A model generated the notes under the pieces. That model ran no database searches, was not told where the DNA came from, and saw only the letters and a program-made list of their open reading frames with translations. From Euphorbia lathyris (taxonomy: Eukaryota; Streptophyta; Magnoliopsida; Malpighiales; Euphorbiaceae), in NCBI RefSeq assembly GCF_963576675.1, contig NC_088918.1, positions 58,671,501-58,735,500 on the forward strand: a stretch of 64,000 bases of DNA, read 5' to 3'. The position numbers and the translations under genes are program-made. Shown here piece by piece: positions 12,395 through 22,517 of this stretch (its first letter is position 1; each line of letters begins with the position of its first letter).

Positions 12395-12680
12395 TAATCT
12401 TATTTGTAACGAGCTAGTTATGAATGCATTACAAAATGTGCTTCTATAATGGGTGTGTACTAAGCGTGTTACAAATAGTTCGATCAAATTAAATTTTGGG
12501 CTAACGAAAATATTTATAATGGTCTGGAACTATGCTCGTTACAAATACGCTTTATGTAATGGGCTTGAACTATGCACGTTACAAATTCATACGACTATTT
12601 GTAACAAGTTGAAATTACGAGCGTTACAACTACACCTTATGTAATGGACATGAACTATCCTCGTTACAAATGCTCATCAT
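12395..12680. repeat. Degenerate repeats of CACTA-like subterminal type
   Basis: A motif around cgttacaaat or ttgtaacgag recurs in both orientations at intervals of about 40-60 bp, often with a gtaatgg...gaactatg block between copies. The same vocabulary (ttgtaac/gttacaaat) recurs at 51451-51555 and 53040-53330. Such arrays are typical of subterminal regions of CACTA elements and their short derivatives. No clear termini or target duplication were found here, so the class is tentative. Confidence 0.45.
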
Positions 12681-13351
12681 ATAATATTTTCATATTCCCG
12701 CATTCCTTCTCCTTTCTCTTTTCTACGCGCTTACTGTTATCTACTCTCATTCACTTTACTCCTCCACGACCCAATATCTTTGACCATCACCACGACTCGA
12801 CTCCTCTGGTGACCCAAACAACATCGTCGTCTATCTTAAAGACATGATGCATCTCCTTGGAAAAAGAGAACATATCTCTATCATATTTTTTCATTGATGG
12901 TGTATTGTTATTTGTAGAACTAAGGCTTCATTAATTTACATTGCTACATGAGTTCTGGTATTTTTCTTATTCATTAACATTTTATGTTTAGGTACTAATT
13001 ACTGATAACTCTAGGAATATTTCTATAATTCTTTTGACAACAATTTGTTATTAGTTTTGGCATACTATTTGTGACAGTGTTGTTGTTTTGAGTTGTAGAA
13101 TCAGTTTTGTGGATTCGGTTACCTAGTTCCTTTCTAAACAATTTGAAGCGGAAACATATTGATATTTTTTCATGATGAATGGGAGAGAATTAATTAGAGC
13201 ATATTTTTTTGGTTGGAGTTAGAGCATATTTAATAGTTAATCTTTCAACCACTCAATAGGAATGTCATATCATCAATTCATTATCATTATAATAAACTCT
13301 ATTTCATTATACTATTATCTCTATTGGCTAAATCCTATAACCACTCGATCG
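12681..13351. other. Intergenic DNA, no gene seen
   Basis: AT-rich sequence without long open frames or recognisable domains. Confidence 0.5.

Positions 13352-13407
<56 letters not shown>
13352..13407. repeat. (TA)n microsatellite
   Basis: A nearly uninterrupted TA dinucleotide run of about 55 bp. Length is likely polymorphic. Confidence 0.95.
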
Positions 13408-13411
<4 letters not shown>

Positions 13412-13940
13412 GCGATCGGTTGACATCTCATATGAGACCTATTGACTCATTTTTAATAGAGTTCAATACTGTTTTATTTATTATTATTTTTTTTTACAGA
13501 AGAGTTTAAATGGGAGATCTTAATAGAAATGGGTTAAACGAGGTTTCATAATACCCCACCCATTTAAGGCGTATGTCCACACAGATGGATTTAAGGTAGA
13601 AAAAAAATGCTTATTTAGTATTCATGTATACTACTATTGTTCATATGCACATTTTTTTTTTGTTACCTTGAAGGCTAAAAGTGAAAAGGCAAAGGAAAAC
13701 ACAAAACGTTATAAACTTCCTATAGTTTAGGCCAAAAGAGTCATGTGAGGGTCGAAATGATTTACAAAAGTCCAATAGAATTCCTTCCCTATCAACCATG
13801 AGAAAAATTACATCACATACTAATGCCGCAGTCACTCAAATGGTCCAAAATTCTAGAGTACAATGGGTTTTAGAATGTCAAAAGAAAACTGCAAAGGGAT
13901 CATGGATCTTTGACCCAAACGATACAAAAACTTCCAAAAT
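13408..13940. other. Intergenic DNA, no gene seen
   Basis: No clear coding motif. The right part may be a continuation of the gypsy relic that begins beyond 13940, but the similarity is too weak to claim. Confidence 0.4.
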
Positions 13941-13949
13941 TACTGCTCT

Positions 13950-14168
13950 AGTGGGAAATCTTGTTTAAATTATATGTTAAGCAATAAACTTTCAGGCAAC
14001 AATCCCAAAGTACACATCAAACATAAACAAATGTGACATAAAAGAATGTGTAGCACTAGAATCAATAAGTATATAAGCATATTTCCAAATAAATAAAATG
14101 TACCAGTAATGACTTTCGGAGATGGAACCACTTCTTGTTGAGTCACAACATAAATTCATGGTTGTGTT
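13950..14168 (-). pseudogene. Ty3/gypsy protease-region relic (part 1, split by hAT-2)
   Basis: On the - strand around 14038-14075 the sequence reads like a degraded aspartic-protease motif (LIDSSATHSF, family form D-x-G-A-T-H-S-F). It is preceded by a stretch resembling the region before protease in chromovirus-type gag-pol. Frames are broken. The same relic resumes at 37652 on the far side of hAT-2, which shows that the hAT inserted into it. Assignment rests on one short motif and its context. Confidence 0.5.
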
Positions 14169-14340
14169 TAGGGATGTAAACGGGGCGGGGCGGGACGGGG
14201 ATTTGGTTTCCCATCCCCGTCCCCGCCTAAACGGGGATTCCTCGTCTCCGTCCCCGCCAACTAAATGGGGACAAAAACTGTCCCCGTCCCCGCCCCACGG
14301 GTATCCCCGCGGGTACGGGGAATCCCCGTTTACCCATTTA
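14169..14340. repeat. Left G/C-run subterminal repeats of hAT-2
   Basis: Alternating cggggcgggg and ccccgtccccgcc blocks give many short inverted repeats just inside the terminus. They are matched by similar blocks at 37465-37640. By analogy with other hAT elements they would bind transposase (inference). Confidence 0.75.
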
Positions 14341-14586
14341 GTACAAAATTATAAATTATAAATTCAAAATCACCTAAAAATTGAAATGTACCAATACCAT
14401 ATTCATAATTCCATTTAAAAAAAATACCAAATCACACAATCACCTAAAAATACCAACAAAATTATCCATAATTACCTAAAAATACCAACAAAATTATCCA
14501 CAATTCCATTAAAAAGAAGTACCAAATTACATTAAAAAAACATTCCTTCATAACTTCGTTTTTTCTTGATCATTCCCGTTCATTCT

Positions 14587-15014
14587 TCAAGATTGACTTT
14601 CGGTTGTAATTGTTGATACCTAACATTAAAAGATTTATAAATGAAAATTAGAAACTACTATATAATAAAACAATACAATTAACTTAAAATTAGTACTTCG
14701 TAAATAAATTACCGCTTCATCCGGGTCTTCATTATCAATCAATTGATTATATTGAGCAAGAACATCCGTACTCAGACGAGTACCTAAAAAAACAATAAGA
14801 TAGAGATTTTAATTCAAATTAATCATCATTTTGCAAAGAATAAAATAACACGAAAAGAAAAGAAATTGTTTTAGTTATTTTCAATACCTTTATATTCGCT
14901 CCATAACCAATTTTGGGTGCACATCAATGCCTCTATCGTATCCGGTTTAAGTTTGCTTCGATGATCACTAACAACCCTTCCACTTGTGCTAAACGCAGAC
15001 TCTGAAGCCACGGT
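14587..15014 (-). pseudogene. hAT-2 transposase, 3' coding part
   Basis: Read on the - strand, the segment just left of the retrotransposon resumes at the conserved hATC dimerisation block (ASESAFSTSGR, about 14975-15007) and runs to a GT donor near 14888. Two further small putative exons follow on the - strand, ending at a stop at 14587-14589. The upstream half of the gene is on the other side of the retrotransposon at 34760-36288. Position 15010-15014 (ACGGT) is the left copy of the retrotransposon target duplication. Confidence 0.8.
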
Positions 15015-16443
15015 TGTTAGACGAGGTGCCGCGGCCTAATCTCCCGGGCGGACCGGGGGGTGGACAACCTCATGGCGACGTAAGCGGTGATTGGCGTCGA
15101 AAGCAACCAATCGTGGAATCAAGCTGCTCGGCAGGACCGGAGCTCGGAGATATGGAAGAGTCGCCACCCACGAATGGGAAAATGAACACTGATCCCTTGC
15201 GGGAGACCGGTGTGGGTTCGGAAAACTTAGGTACGAGCCGAGAAGGCTAGCTCCTCTCCGGAGAAAGGCTACTAGGCACCCCGACATCGCCCGGTTATGA
15301 ACCACCGGCCTCCTACTCAGCATGTTAGGCGATAACGGACTAATCGTATACTTCTTTAAGTTTAAAATTCATTTGAAACCCTTTTCTTTCTCTTTTTAGA
15401 AACCGTTTTGAGCATATATTATTGAAAAGCCACATCAGTAAAGAATCACCCATTTATGTTTATACATACACAGAGAGGGGGAAGAAAGAAGTGATTTATT
15501 TATACCCGTATTAAATGTGATGTTGTGTGTTCATTCTACATTAACTTATTTTCCCCAAAACGAGTTCATTTACATGGTTCGCACCTTAATCGCCGTTGGA
15601 ACGATTTAGGTGCGTTTTAAAACCCCGTTTGATGAAATTTACCCGAATCGCCGTTGGAACGACTCGAGTATTTGAAAACGTTTGAGATAAAAACCTTTTA
15701 ATGAGAAAACATGGTTTAAACATACAAGTCAATTTTATTTTGTACAAATTCTTTGAGAAAATGATTCAAAACTCTATTATTCACAAAGAAACGATTTTAA
15801 TTACAATGATCATTTAATCCGCCTTTGGAACGGATTAAGGTTTTAAAACGTGGTGTTTTTGAGAAACGATTTGAAATATTAACAAGAATGACTCTATTTA
15901 TTTACATTAGAAATCTAAAAACTCATTAGTTTAAATAATTCAATTGAAAACTCTCTTTTCATGATTTATTTTCCCCACTTATTTAATGGACTCTTTACTA
16001 ATTATAATTACCATAATAAACTCATTTAAACCACCATCCATACTCAAACAAAGTCCACTTGAAACATGGACCCATGATTAAGCCCAAAAGAATAAAGAAA
16101 GCAATTCTAACATATATATATATATATTTAAATCAAAAATAGAATATGAAAATAAAAGTTAATAAAAAGGAACTATATGTATATAAAAATAATAGGCACA
16201 ATATATCTATACTTTGAAAATGTGAAAATAGTAAGTAAATCCTATAACTAAGAAAATAACATTTACCCAAAAATAATTTCATTCAATAATCAAGATAACC
16301 CAAATATCCCAAAACTATATATATGTATACATAACTAATATAGTTTCAAATATAAAAAATGACACATATTAATATTTATCCATTATTTCTCAAAATATCA
16401 AGTAACTAATATTCAAAATATAGCCTAAATCAATAAAAAGGAA

Positions 16444-16474
<31 letters not shown>

Positions 16475-17391
16475 CTTATACTCATATTGTAAAATAGAAT
16501 AAAAATGATATACAAATATTCTAAAATAAATATATATGCTAAAGTTCTAAAATAATTTAAAAAACATATATTACGTAATTATACATATATATACTAAGGA
16601 TCAAAAGCTTAAAAGTTAAGAAAAAGGGACTGAAATGGCATTTTTTACATTTTGGCAGATTTACCGACGGAAAATCCGTTGGTAAACAGCATTTATTGAC
16701 AGAATTGGTAAATTACAGCAGCACTCCTAAATGTTTCCAGATTTATTCAACAGCTTTAAATTAAATCTAATTCAATCGTTTTGGATTTCCGAACTACCAA
16801 AAATGGATCATAGTCGAAAACGGAAGTTCCTAAAACGACGTTTTTATTTTAAAACATTATTTGGAAATTTCTTTTAAATTAAAATGTTATAATTACAACG
16901 TTTTTGATACCCGAACTACCTTTTTATCGGATCACGGTTCGTATTGGGATATCAAAACGAGGTTTTTTATTTTAAAACAAATCCGAATTTTATTTAACAC
17001 GAAACGAAAATTAAATAAATACGCTAATTAAATAAAATGTGACAAAATAAATAAATGACTAAATGAATAAAAACTATAAAAATAGAAGAAGAGAATAAAT
17101 TAAATAAAATAAAGAGTCTAGTCCTCGGATAATACCTTGAATTTGGTATCTGACAGTCGAAGCCGATTGATTCCACGAACCGCGAGCTTCCGTTTTTTAT
17201 GAAAAATTTAGTAAAAATTGAACTTAGGGAATTTGGAGATTTTCAATTTTTAGGAAAAAAAATGTTTTCTCCTAAAAAAATCAACTTCTTCTCTCTAGAA
17301 AAAATATTCTAGTGTGAGAAGCTCTCCCTCTCTCCCCCCTTTTTTTTTTCTTTTTTTCTCCCCCTCCTTTTTTTTTGCATGGGGATCCGTG

Positions 17392-17402
17392 CCTTTTATA
17401 GG
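17392..17402 (-). promoter_or_regulatory. TATA box of the 3' LTR copy
   Basis: On the - strand the sequence reads CCTATAAAAGG, a strong TATA box, directly followed by a CT/A-rich stretch. It places the U3/R boundary near 17365. The identical motif in the 5' LTR at 34207-34217 would drive element transcription. Confidence 0.75.
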
Positions 17403-17420
17403 CAAACGGGTCCCCGGACC

Positions 17421-17631
17421 AATGGGCGACGCCCAAAAGAAATTGGGCGTCGCCCATTGGGGTTGGGCGGCCGCCCAACCAAGTGTTGGGCGGCCGCCCA
17501 ACCTTGTTGGGCGGCCGCCCAACAAGAGTTGGGGGGCCGCCCAACAATGTTGGGCGATCGCCCAACAATCGTTGGGCGATCGCCCAACGGCGTTGGGCGA
17601 GCGCCCAACGCTAGGTTGGGCGCCTGCCCGA
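17421..17631. repeat. Array of about ten GC-rich palindromes in U3
   Basis: Successive palindromes of the form TTGGGCG-nn-CGCCCAA occur. Two have a 3-bp core (gac, gtc), three contain GCGGCCGC, one is a ggggggcc variant, two have core GATC, then one gagc and one degenerate copy. They are separated by short spacers such as aagtg and aatgt. The array lies immediately upstream of the TATA box in element orientation. The other LTR retains only five units. Confidence 0.9.
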
Positions 17632-18059
17632 CGGCCCTCGGGGCGTGCCTCGAGCCATCGGGCGTGCGCACTCCACGGCCGCCGAGCGCGCGTCCCGCGC
17701 CGCCGGACGCTCACACGTCGCGGCCGTCGAACGCGCGCTTCGTGCTACCGGGCACGTGCGCTCAGCGGCCCACGAGAGCGCGCCCCGTGCCACCGGACCC
17801 GGGCATTGCTCAGACATCGAGAGCGTGCCACTTGCGGTGCGTCCGACGGACGCCGAGCGCACGTCCCGCGCCGCCGAGCGGGCGTTCGACTATTGTCGTC
17901 CGCGTGCCGGATGCCGCTAAGCACCCGCGCCGTGCCGCTAATTTTCCTTCGCTTATTATTCTTTATATATTTTTTTGTTTTTCAAAACTTCCAGAATTAA
18001 TCACTTCAACCGTCTTGTTTTCAGGTTTTCGTCACAGGTCCTCCGACTCAGTGTCTACA

Positions 18060-18078
18060 GTTGCCCCTACTTTTCTAG
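18060..18078 (-). other. Polypurine tract of the Tat element
   Basis: On the - strand, CTAGAAAAGTAGGGGCAAC directly precedes the 3' LTR start. A purine-rich tract in this position primes plus-strand DNA synthesis. Confidence 0.7.
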
Positions 18079-18296
18079 TTTGACAGTGATGTGTGTGTTT
18101 CGAAAACGTTTTTTTTTGCTAACGTAACACATGCAATGTAAAACATATAAAAGTAAAAGACACGTAAAGAGTAGGAGGGAGCATACCTGACCTTCGCGCT
18201 GCGCGCTCTGGTGTCGTTCTCTGATTCCTTCCATCCTCGCGTTTGAATCGGCCGTCGGTGGATGTTTTTCTCTCGGAATCTAGCGTACGTTGACTA

Positions 18297-18710
18297 TGGG
18301 TAAGAATGGCTCGAAAGCAACCTCGGTCCTGGACCGTAGGTAAGATGGCTAAAAAGCTACCTCGGTCGTGAACCGTAGGTAAGATGGCTAAAAAGCTACC
18401 TCGGTCGTGAACCGTAGGTAAGATGGCTAAAAAGCTACCTCGATCGTGAACCGTAGGTAAGATGGCTAAAAAGCTACCTCGGTCGTGAACCGTAGGTAAG
18501 ATGGCTAAAAAGCTACCTCGGTCGTGAACCGTAGGTAAGATGGCTAAAAAGCTACCTCGGTCGTGAACCGTAGGTAAGATGGCTAAAAAGCTACCTCGGT
18601 CGTGAACCGTAGGTAAGATGGCTAAAAAGCTACATCGGTCGTGAACCGTAGGTAAGATGGCTAAAAAGCTACCTCGGTCGTGAACCGTAGGTAAGATGGC
18701 TAAAGAGCAG
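18297..18710. repeat. 39-bp minisatellite, about 10.5 copies
   Basis: A divergent leading copy at 18297-18335 is followed by nine nearly identical 39-bp units starting at 18336, 18375, 18414 and so on to 18648, and a partial unit from 18687. The unit begins gtaggtaagatggctaaaa and contains acctcggtcgtgaacc. Variation between units is one or two bases. It lies in the 3' untranslated region of the retrotransposon and upstream of the antisense PMD gene promoter. Tandem repeats in this location are known from Tat/Ogre elements. Confidence 0.95.
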
Positions 18711-19040
18711 AAAAGTTCTTTCTAACGATTCTGGAACACCATTGTCTGGAGCTAGTGTCTCGGAGGTTTAATGGGAACGTGTTTTGGTCTGGAATGATAT
18801 AGACTAACGATTGTTTTTCTATTGACTGTCGTCTGTACTTTGACTGGTATCATTGTTCTGTAAAAATTGGTTGTTGTCTGGAGTTCATATCTTGACAGTA
18901 TTGGTTGCTGTCTGAGAGAAATGCAGGCTGAAACGGACTGCAAATCGGAGGTCTGTGCACCTAGTAATTAATTATTTACTTTTTACCTTTATGTCAAATC
19001 GTACTTTTTTCACTATTTACGGGAATGCCATTCCCTTTTT

Positions 19041-19051
19041 CCTATATAAGG
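19041..19051 (+). promoter_or_regulatory. TATA box of the antisense PMD gene
   Basis: CCTATATAAGG lies about 80 bp upstream of the ATG at 19129. Between them is a CT-rich leader (ccttctctctcctctttctctc) typical of plant transcription starts. It lies on the strand opposite to the retrotransposon genes. Confidence 0.7.
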
Positions 19052-19128
19052 TGGTGGGGTTTCATTTCAACCCCACACCTTCTCTCTCCTCTTTCTCTCA
19101 CTAGACTTCAATTTGGATTATTCTCGGG

Positions 19129-22002
19129 ATGGATTTAGATGAATGGGATGGCACTAGAGGCATGGACGAGGTTTACGTAAACCTGGATAGAGTGGATACC
19201 TTTCACGACCCTACGACGCATTTGAGCAGGACACGCTGCAACGAGGTAAGTAATTTCTCACTTTTATTCGATTCGAACTCTAGGCTTTAGCATTCCTATA
19301 CGAACATGATTCGCATGCTAACACTTAGACTGCCTTAGAGGACTTTAGCTAGAAAACGTGAATTCCTTTATTTACAAGTAACACCCGTTTATTTTTGTAA
19401 GAATGCGCGCTATATGCATATGAATAGTGACACTACGAATTTATGCATGCTAACAGTAAAAACGACGTGAATAGTGAAGACGTGAATAGTGCACGTGAAT
19501 AGTAAAAACGTGAATAGTGCACGTGAATAGTAAAAACTTAACTAATGCACGTGAATAGTAAAGCCTAATCTATGCTCCTCGTCACCGCAGACGAGGGTGG
19601 ATCAAAGAATTGACTAAACCTTACGTGAATGACCCTACAGGAGAGATTTTTAAAGAAAATTGGTCCTAACTGACCGGATGTCTCTAGGTTAGAAAATGAA
19701 AGAATACCTAGTCTTAACGCGTTCTTATCAATTGCATGCTTTAGGAGCTGTATTTAAATTTTCTTATCTTGTTCCTTTTTAGTTCATTGAGATTTCGGGG
19801 ACCACCGCCGAGGTTCATTCGTGGTATGATAGGCTAGGCGCCGCGGCGAGAGCCCGCGTGCGTGAGTTGGGCTTCGAGCCCTTTATTGCAGCGCTGCCCT
19901 GCACCAACGGGGTATGCGATCCTTTTGGCCTATGGGCCTTGTGTGAGCAGTGGGTTGATTCGACCCACACCTTCCACATTTCCTTTGGGGAGATGACTAT
20001 CTCGCCTCGAGATTTTTCGCTATTGACCGGATTGCGAGGGAGCAACACTCCCGTCCCTTTCCATTTTGGTATGATGCGACCGCGGGTCTACCCTGCTAGG
20101 CTTGCTGCCTTGATTGGACCGGGAGTTCGTCTATGCGCCAAGTCTACTCCGACGAAGTTTGTTTCCACCGCGAGCCTCTTGAGTAGACGAGATTTTTGCG
20201 AGACGGACGATACCGACTTGGCGGTTCGTAGCTTCTTGGTATATGTTCTGAGTGAGACGATTTTCCATACGAAGAGCGGGAAGGTACATGCGGGCCTCAT
20301 TCAGGCGCTCAGCGATTTGGATGCAGTGGCTTCCTACGATTGGGCGGGGGCAGGCTTAGCCTTTCTTTACAAGTTTTTGGATCTGACTTGCCGGAAGCGC
20401 AAGGACTTCGGTGGTTATACCTTTGCTCTGCTGGTACGTGACGCCTTCTTGACTTATCCATCTTATCTTCTTCGCATTTTTCACACCCCTAGTCCTCGTT
20501 TTTACTGCAGGTGTGGGCGTATGAGAGACACATCCTTCCCAGCCGATCTCGATCTCGATCGAGAGTACTGAGGCCGCCTTTCATGACTCAGTGGAGGGAT
20601 TTTGACTTGAGCGCCGAGAGGATTCGGACAGTGTCGCGGCTTCTGGATCGGATCGACTCGCTGACCCTCACACAGGTAGATTTTGCCTAATCATGCTTGG
20701 TTTTTTGTTTGAGTCTTTCTGACTTTCTCTTTGTGCATTTTTTTAGATTAAGTTCCGATGGGACGACCTCGACTTCGGCCCTGGTTATACATATGTATCG
20801 ATGATCCAGGAGCAGCAGTGTGTGCTCACCGGCCCCTGCGTGCAGGCGTGGTATTTAGGGGATCGAGGTATCACCGGAGTTAGGGACGCTCACTGGACGC
20901 CGGGCGAGATCCCCGTCTCTATGTTCGCAGTGCGGACCCTGCCACTATCGGTCATTCGTCGGGACCTGACCCGTCGGTATGTTGGTAGAGCGGTGTGGAT
21001 TCACGCCGGGGGCCGTGAGCCTTACTTGTCTACTTTGCTGAGCGCGAGGGATGCCCCGGCGGCGGCGATGGAGGTGGATCCGGTGGCGGATGTATTTTCG
21101 AGGGAGGCTGTCGCGGCAGTCTTTGGTCAGGAGGAGGTCCCGGTAAGTGATTCCATTCCCTTTTTATTTTACCCCTTTTATTCATGAGATGTTCAGAGGT
21201 TTTATGGTGTGTTTTGTTTGCAGGAGGGATCCTGGAGGAGTGCCCACTTATCTGATTTCTTCGACGGCACTCAGGCTCAGACGCCAGTGTGCGAGCAGCC
21301 CTACTATGTTGGCGAGTCCTCCAGCGCTGCCCGACTGGAGAGGTCTTCCCTAGGCGTGCCTATACCAGACTATGGGAGAGATTATGCTACGATCTGCTAT
21401 GACGAGTCCGGGGCGCCTTACACGAGATTTGAGGCGGCCCCTCCTATCTTCTCCTCGAGGGTCCCGTTTGATCCCTCAGACGCTTCTCTGACCATGAGAG
21501 AGACTTGTACGGATTACGTGGGGCTGTTCGGTTATCTCCGAGACCGCCTCAGCTTGCGCTGCACCGATCACCTGGTATGTATCATTATTGTACTTTAGTG
21601 TAGTGAAATGTATGCATGTATGTATGATTTATGTTTTTTCCTATGCTGCCTTTTATCTGTTCTTTTTTTTTTCTTTTTCTGTAGAGTGATCTGCATGCCC
21701 ACGAGCGGAGACAGAGCGAGCTAGTGCGGGAAGCTGATGCCCGAGTTGGTCATGTGTATCAAGAAAGGAACGACCACTGGTCGGGGATGATACGACGGGA
21801 GACTGAGGGTCGCCTTGCCGTCGAGGAAAGGGCGCGTGATGAGTCGATCAGACGCCTTGCTGCAGAGGAGAGAGCACGAGCTGCTGATGAGAGAGCACGA
21901 GTTTCTGATGAGAGAGCGCGTGCTGCCGAGGAGGCACTATCTGCGGAGCGGGCATCACACCTGAGAGATTTTGAGAACTATTGGGACTTTCCTCCGTATT
22001 AG
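19129..22002 (+). CDS. Plant mobile domain (PMD) protein carried antisense in the Tat element (6 exons)
   Basis: Predicted exons are 19129-19245, 19783-20433, 20511-20675, 20747-21142, 21224-21574 and 21685-22002. All five introns are GT-AG and phase 0, and the joined frame is open for 665 codons. The PMD-type core is in exon 2: an ALCEQWVDSTHTFHISFGEM block followed by TISPRDFSLLTGLRG, then a later YDWAGAGLAFLYKFL block and an exon 2-3 junction where the family has a leucine/tryptophan-rich LLxxWAWE-like motif (here LLVWAYE). The C-terminus (exon 6) is an Arg/Glu/Ala-rich heptad-like repeat, probably coiled coil. PMD proteins include Arabidopsis MAIN and MAIL1, needed for silencing and genome stability; the same domain occurs in many plant transposons. 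Its function inside this element is not known. Its 3' end converges on the integrase end 515 bp away. Confidence 0.85.
19428..19562. repeat. Short repeats acgtgaatagt in PMD intron 1
   Basis: The motif cgtgaatagt occurs about seven times within 135 bp, followed by gcacgtg or aaaa. It lies inside the first intron of the PMD gene. ACGTG cores recur throughout. Confidence 0.8.
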
Positions 22003-22011
22003 GCTCGTTAT

Positions 22012-22094
22012 GTATTGCTTTGTAGCTTTCATTATTGCTTTGTAGCTTTCATTGTTGCTTTGTAGCTTTCATTGTTGCTTTGTAGCTTTTATTA
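22012..22094. repeat. 20-bp tandem repeat, four copies, in PMD 3' UTR
   Basis: Four copies of a unit reading attgttgctttgtagctttc (first copy partial) follow the PMD stop codon directly. It sits between the convergent PMD and pol reading frames. Confidence 0.9.
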
Positions 22095-22517
22095 GGGTTT
22101 CTCCGATGTATAGCTGATGTATAGGGAGTGGGGTGGATAGTAGGTAGGCTTTTTGTGAAAAAGTAGGATAGGAAATGTATAACTCGTGATTCATATTACC
22201 ATGCATTCAGTAGATTATGATGATTCCAATCATTCTCGTCAAATATATTCATGCCTTTATTTATTTACAAACAACAGAAATACTTAGTCTCTTATACATT
22301 GTTTTTGTAATTGCTCAAGTCATAACTATTGTTACCAGGACCCGCCTTTCGGTTTTCGGATCCCGGCGATTTTTCTCCTCTCCTTTTACTATCCCGGAAT
22401 TTTTAAATGAGTGCCCTTTCGGGTTTTCACCCATTGGGATTTCCCTTATTGTTGCATAGGTCGCCCTTTGCGGGTTTTCAACCCATCGGGAATTTTTCTT
22501 TATTTTTTTTTTTTTTT

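Larger units (their letters stand above)
15015..18059 (-). repeat. 3' LTR of the Tat-lineage element
   Basis: 3045 bp. In element orientation it begins TGTAGACACTGAG at 18059 and ends ...TCTAACA at 15015. It contains the palindrome array, TATA box and a long downstream region (R/U5 about 2.3 kb if the start site is about 30 bp past the TATA box). Long open frames in its GC-rich part are by-products of the repeats and are not annotated as genes. Confidence 0.95.

Noticed and set aside
15014..15323. Open frames of 78 and 95 codons at the LTR edge, repeated at 31846-32155
   Set aside because: Present in both LTRs, on both strands, with no family motif; they overlap the LTR terminus and PBS-side sequence.
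17281..18083. Several overlapping open frames of 80-234 codons on both strands in the GC-rich LTR part (and 34114-34966)
   Set aside because: They arise from GC-rich palindromes with few stop codons, lie on both strands at once, and match no family.
18297..18710. Regular 39-bp array considered as a CRISPR-like array
   Set aside because: Units are contiguous with no unique spacers, and it is a plant nuclear retrotransposon; it is a minisatellite.
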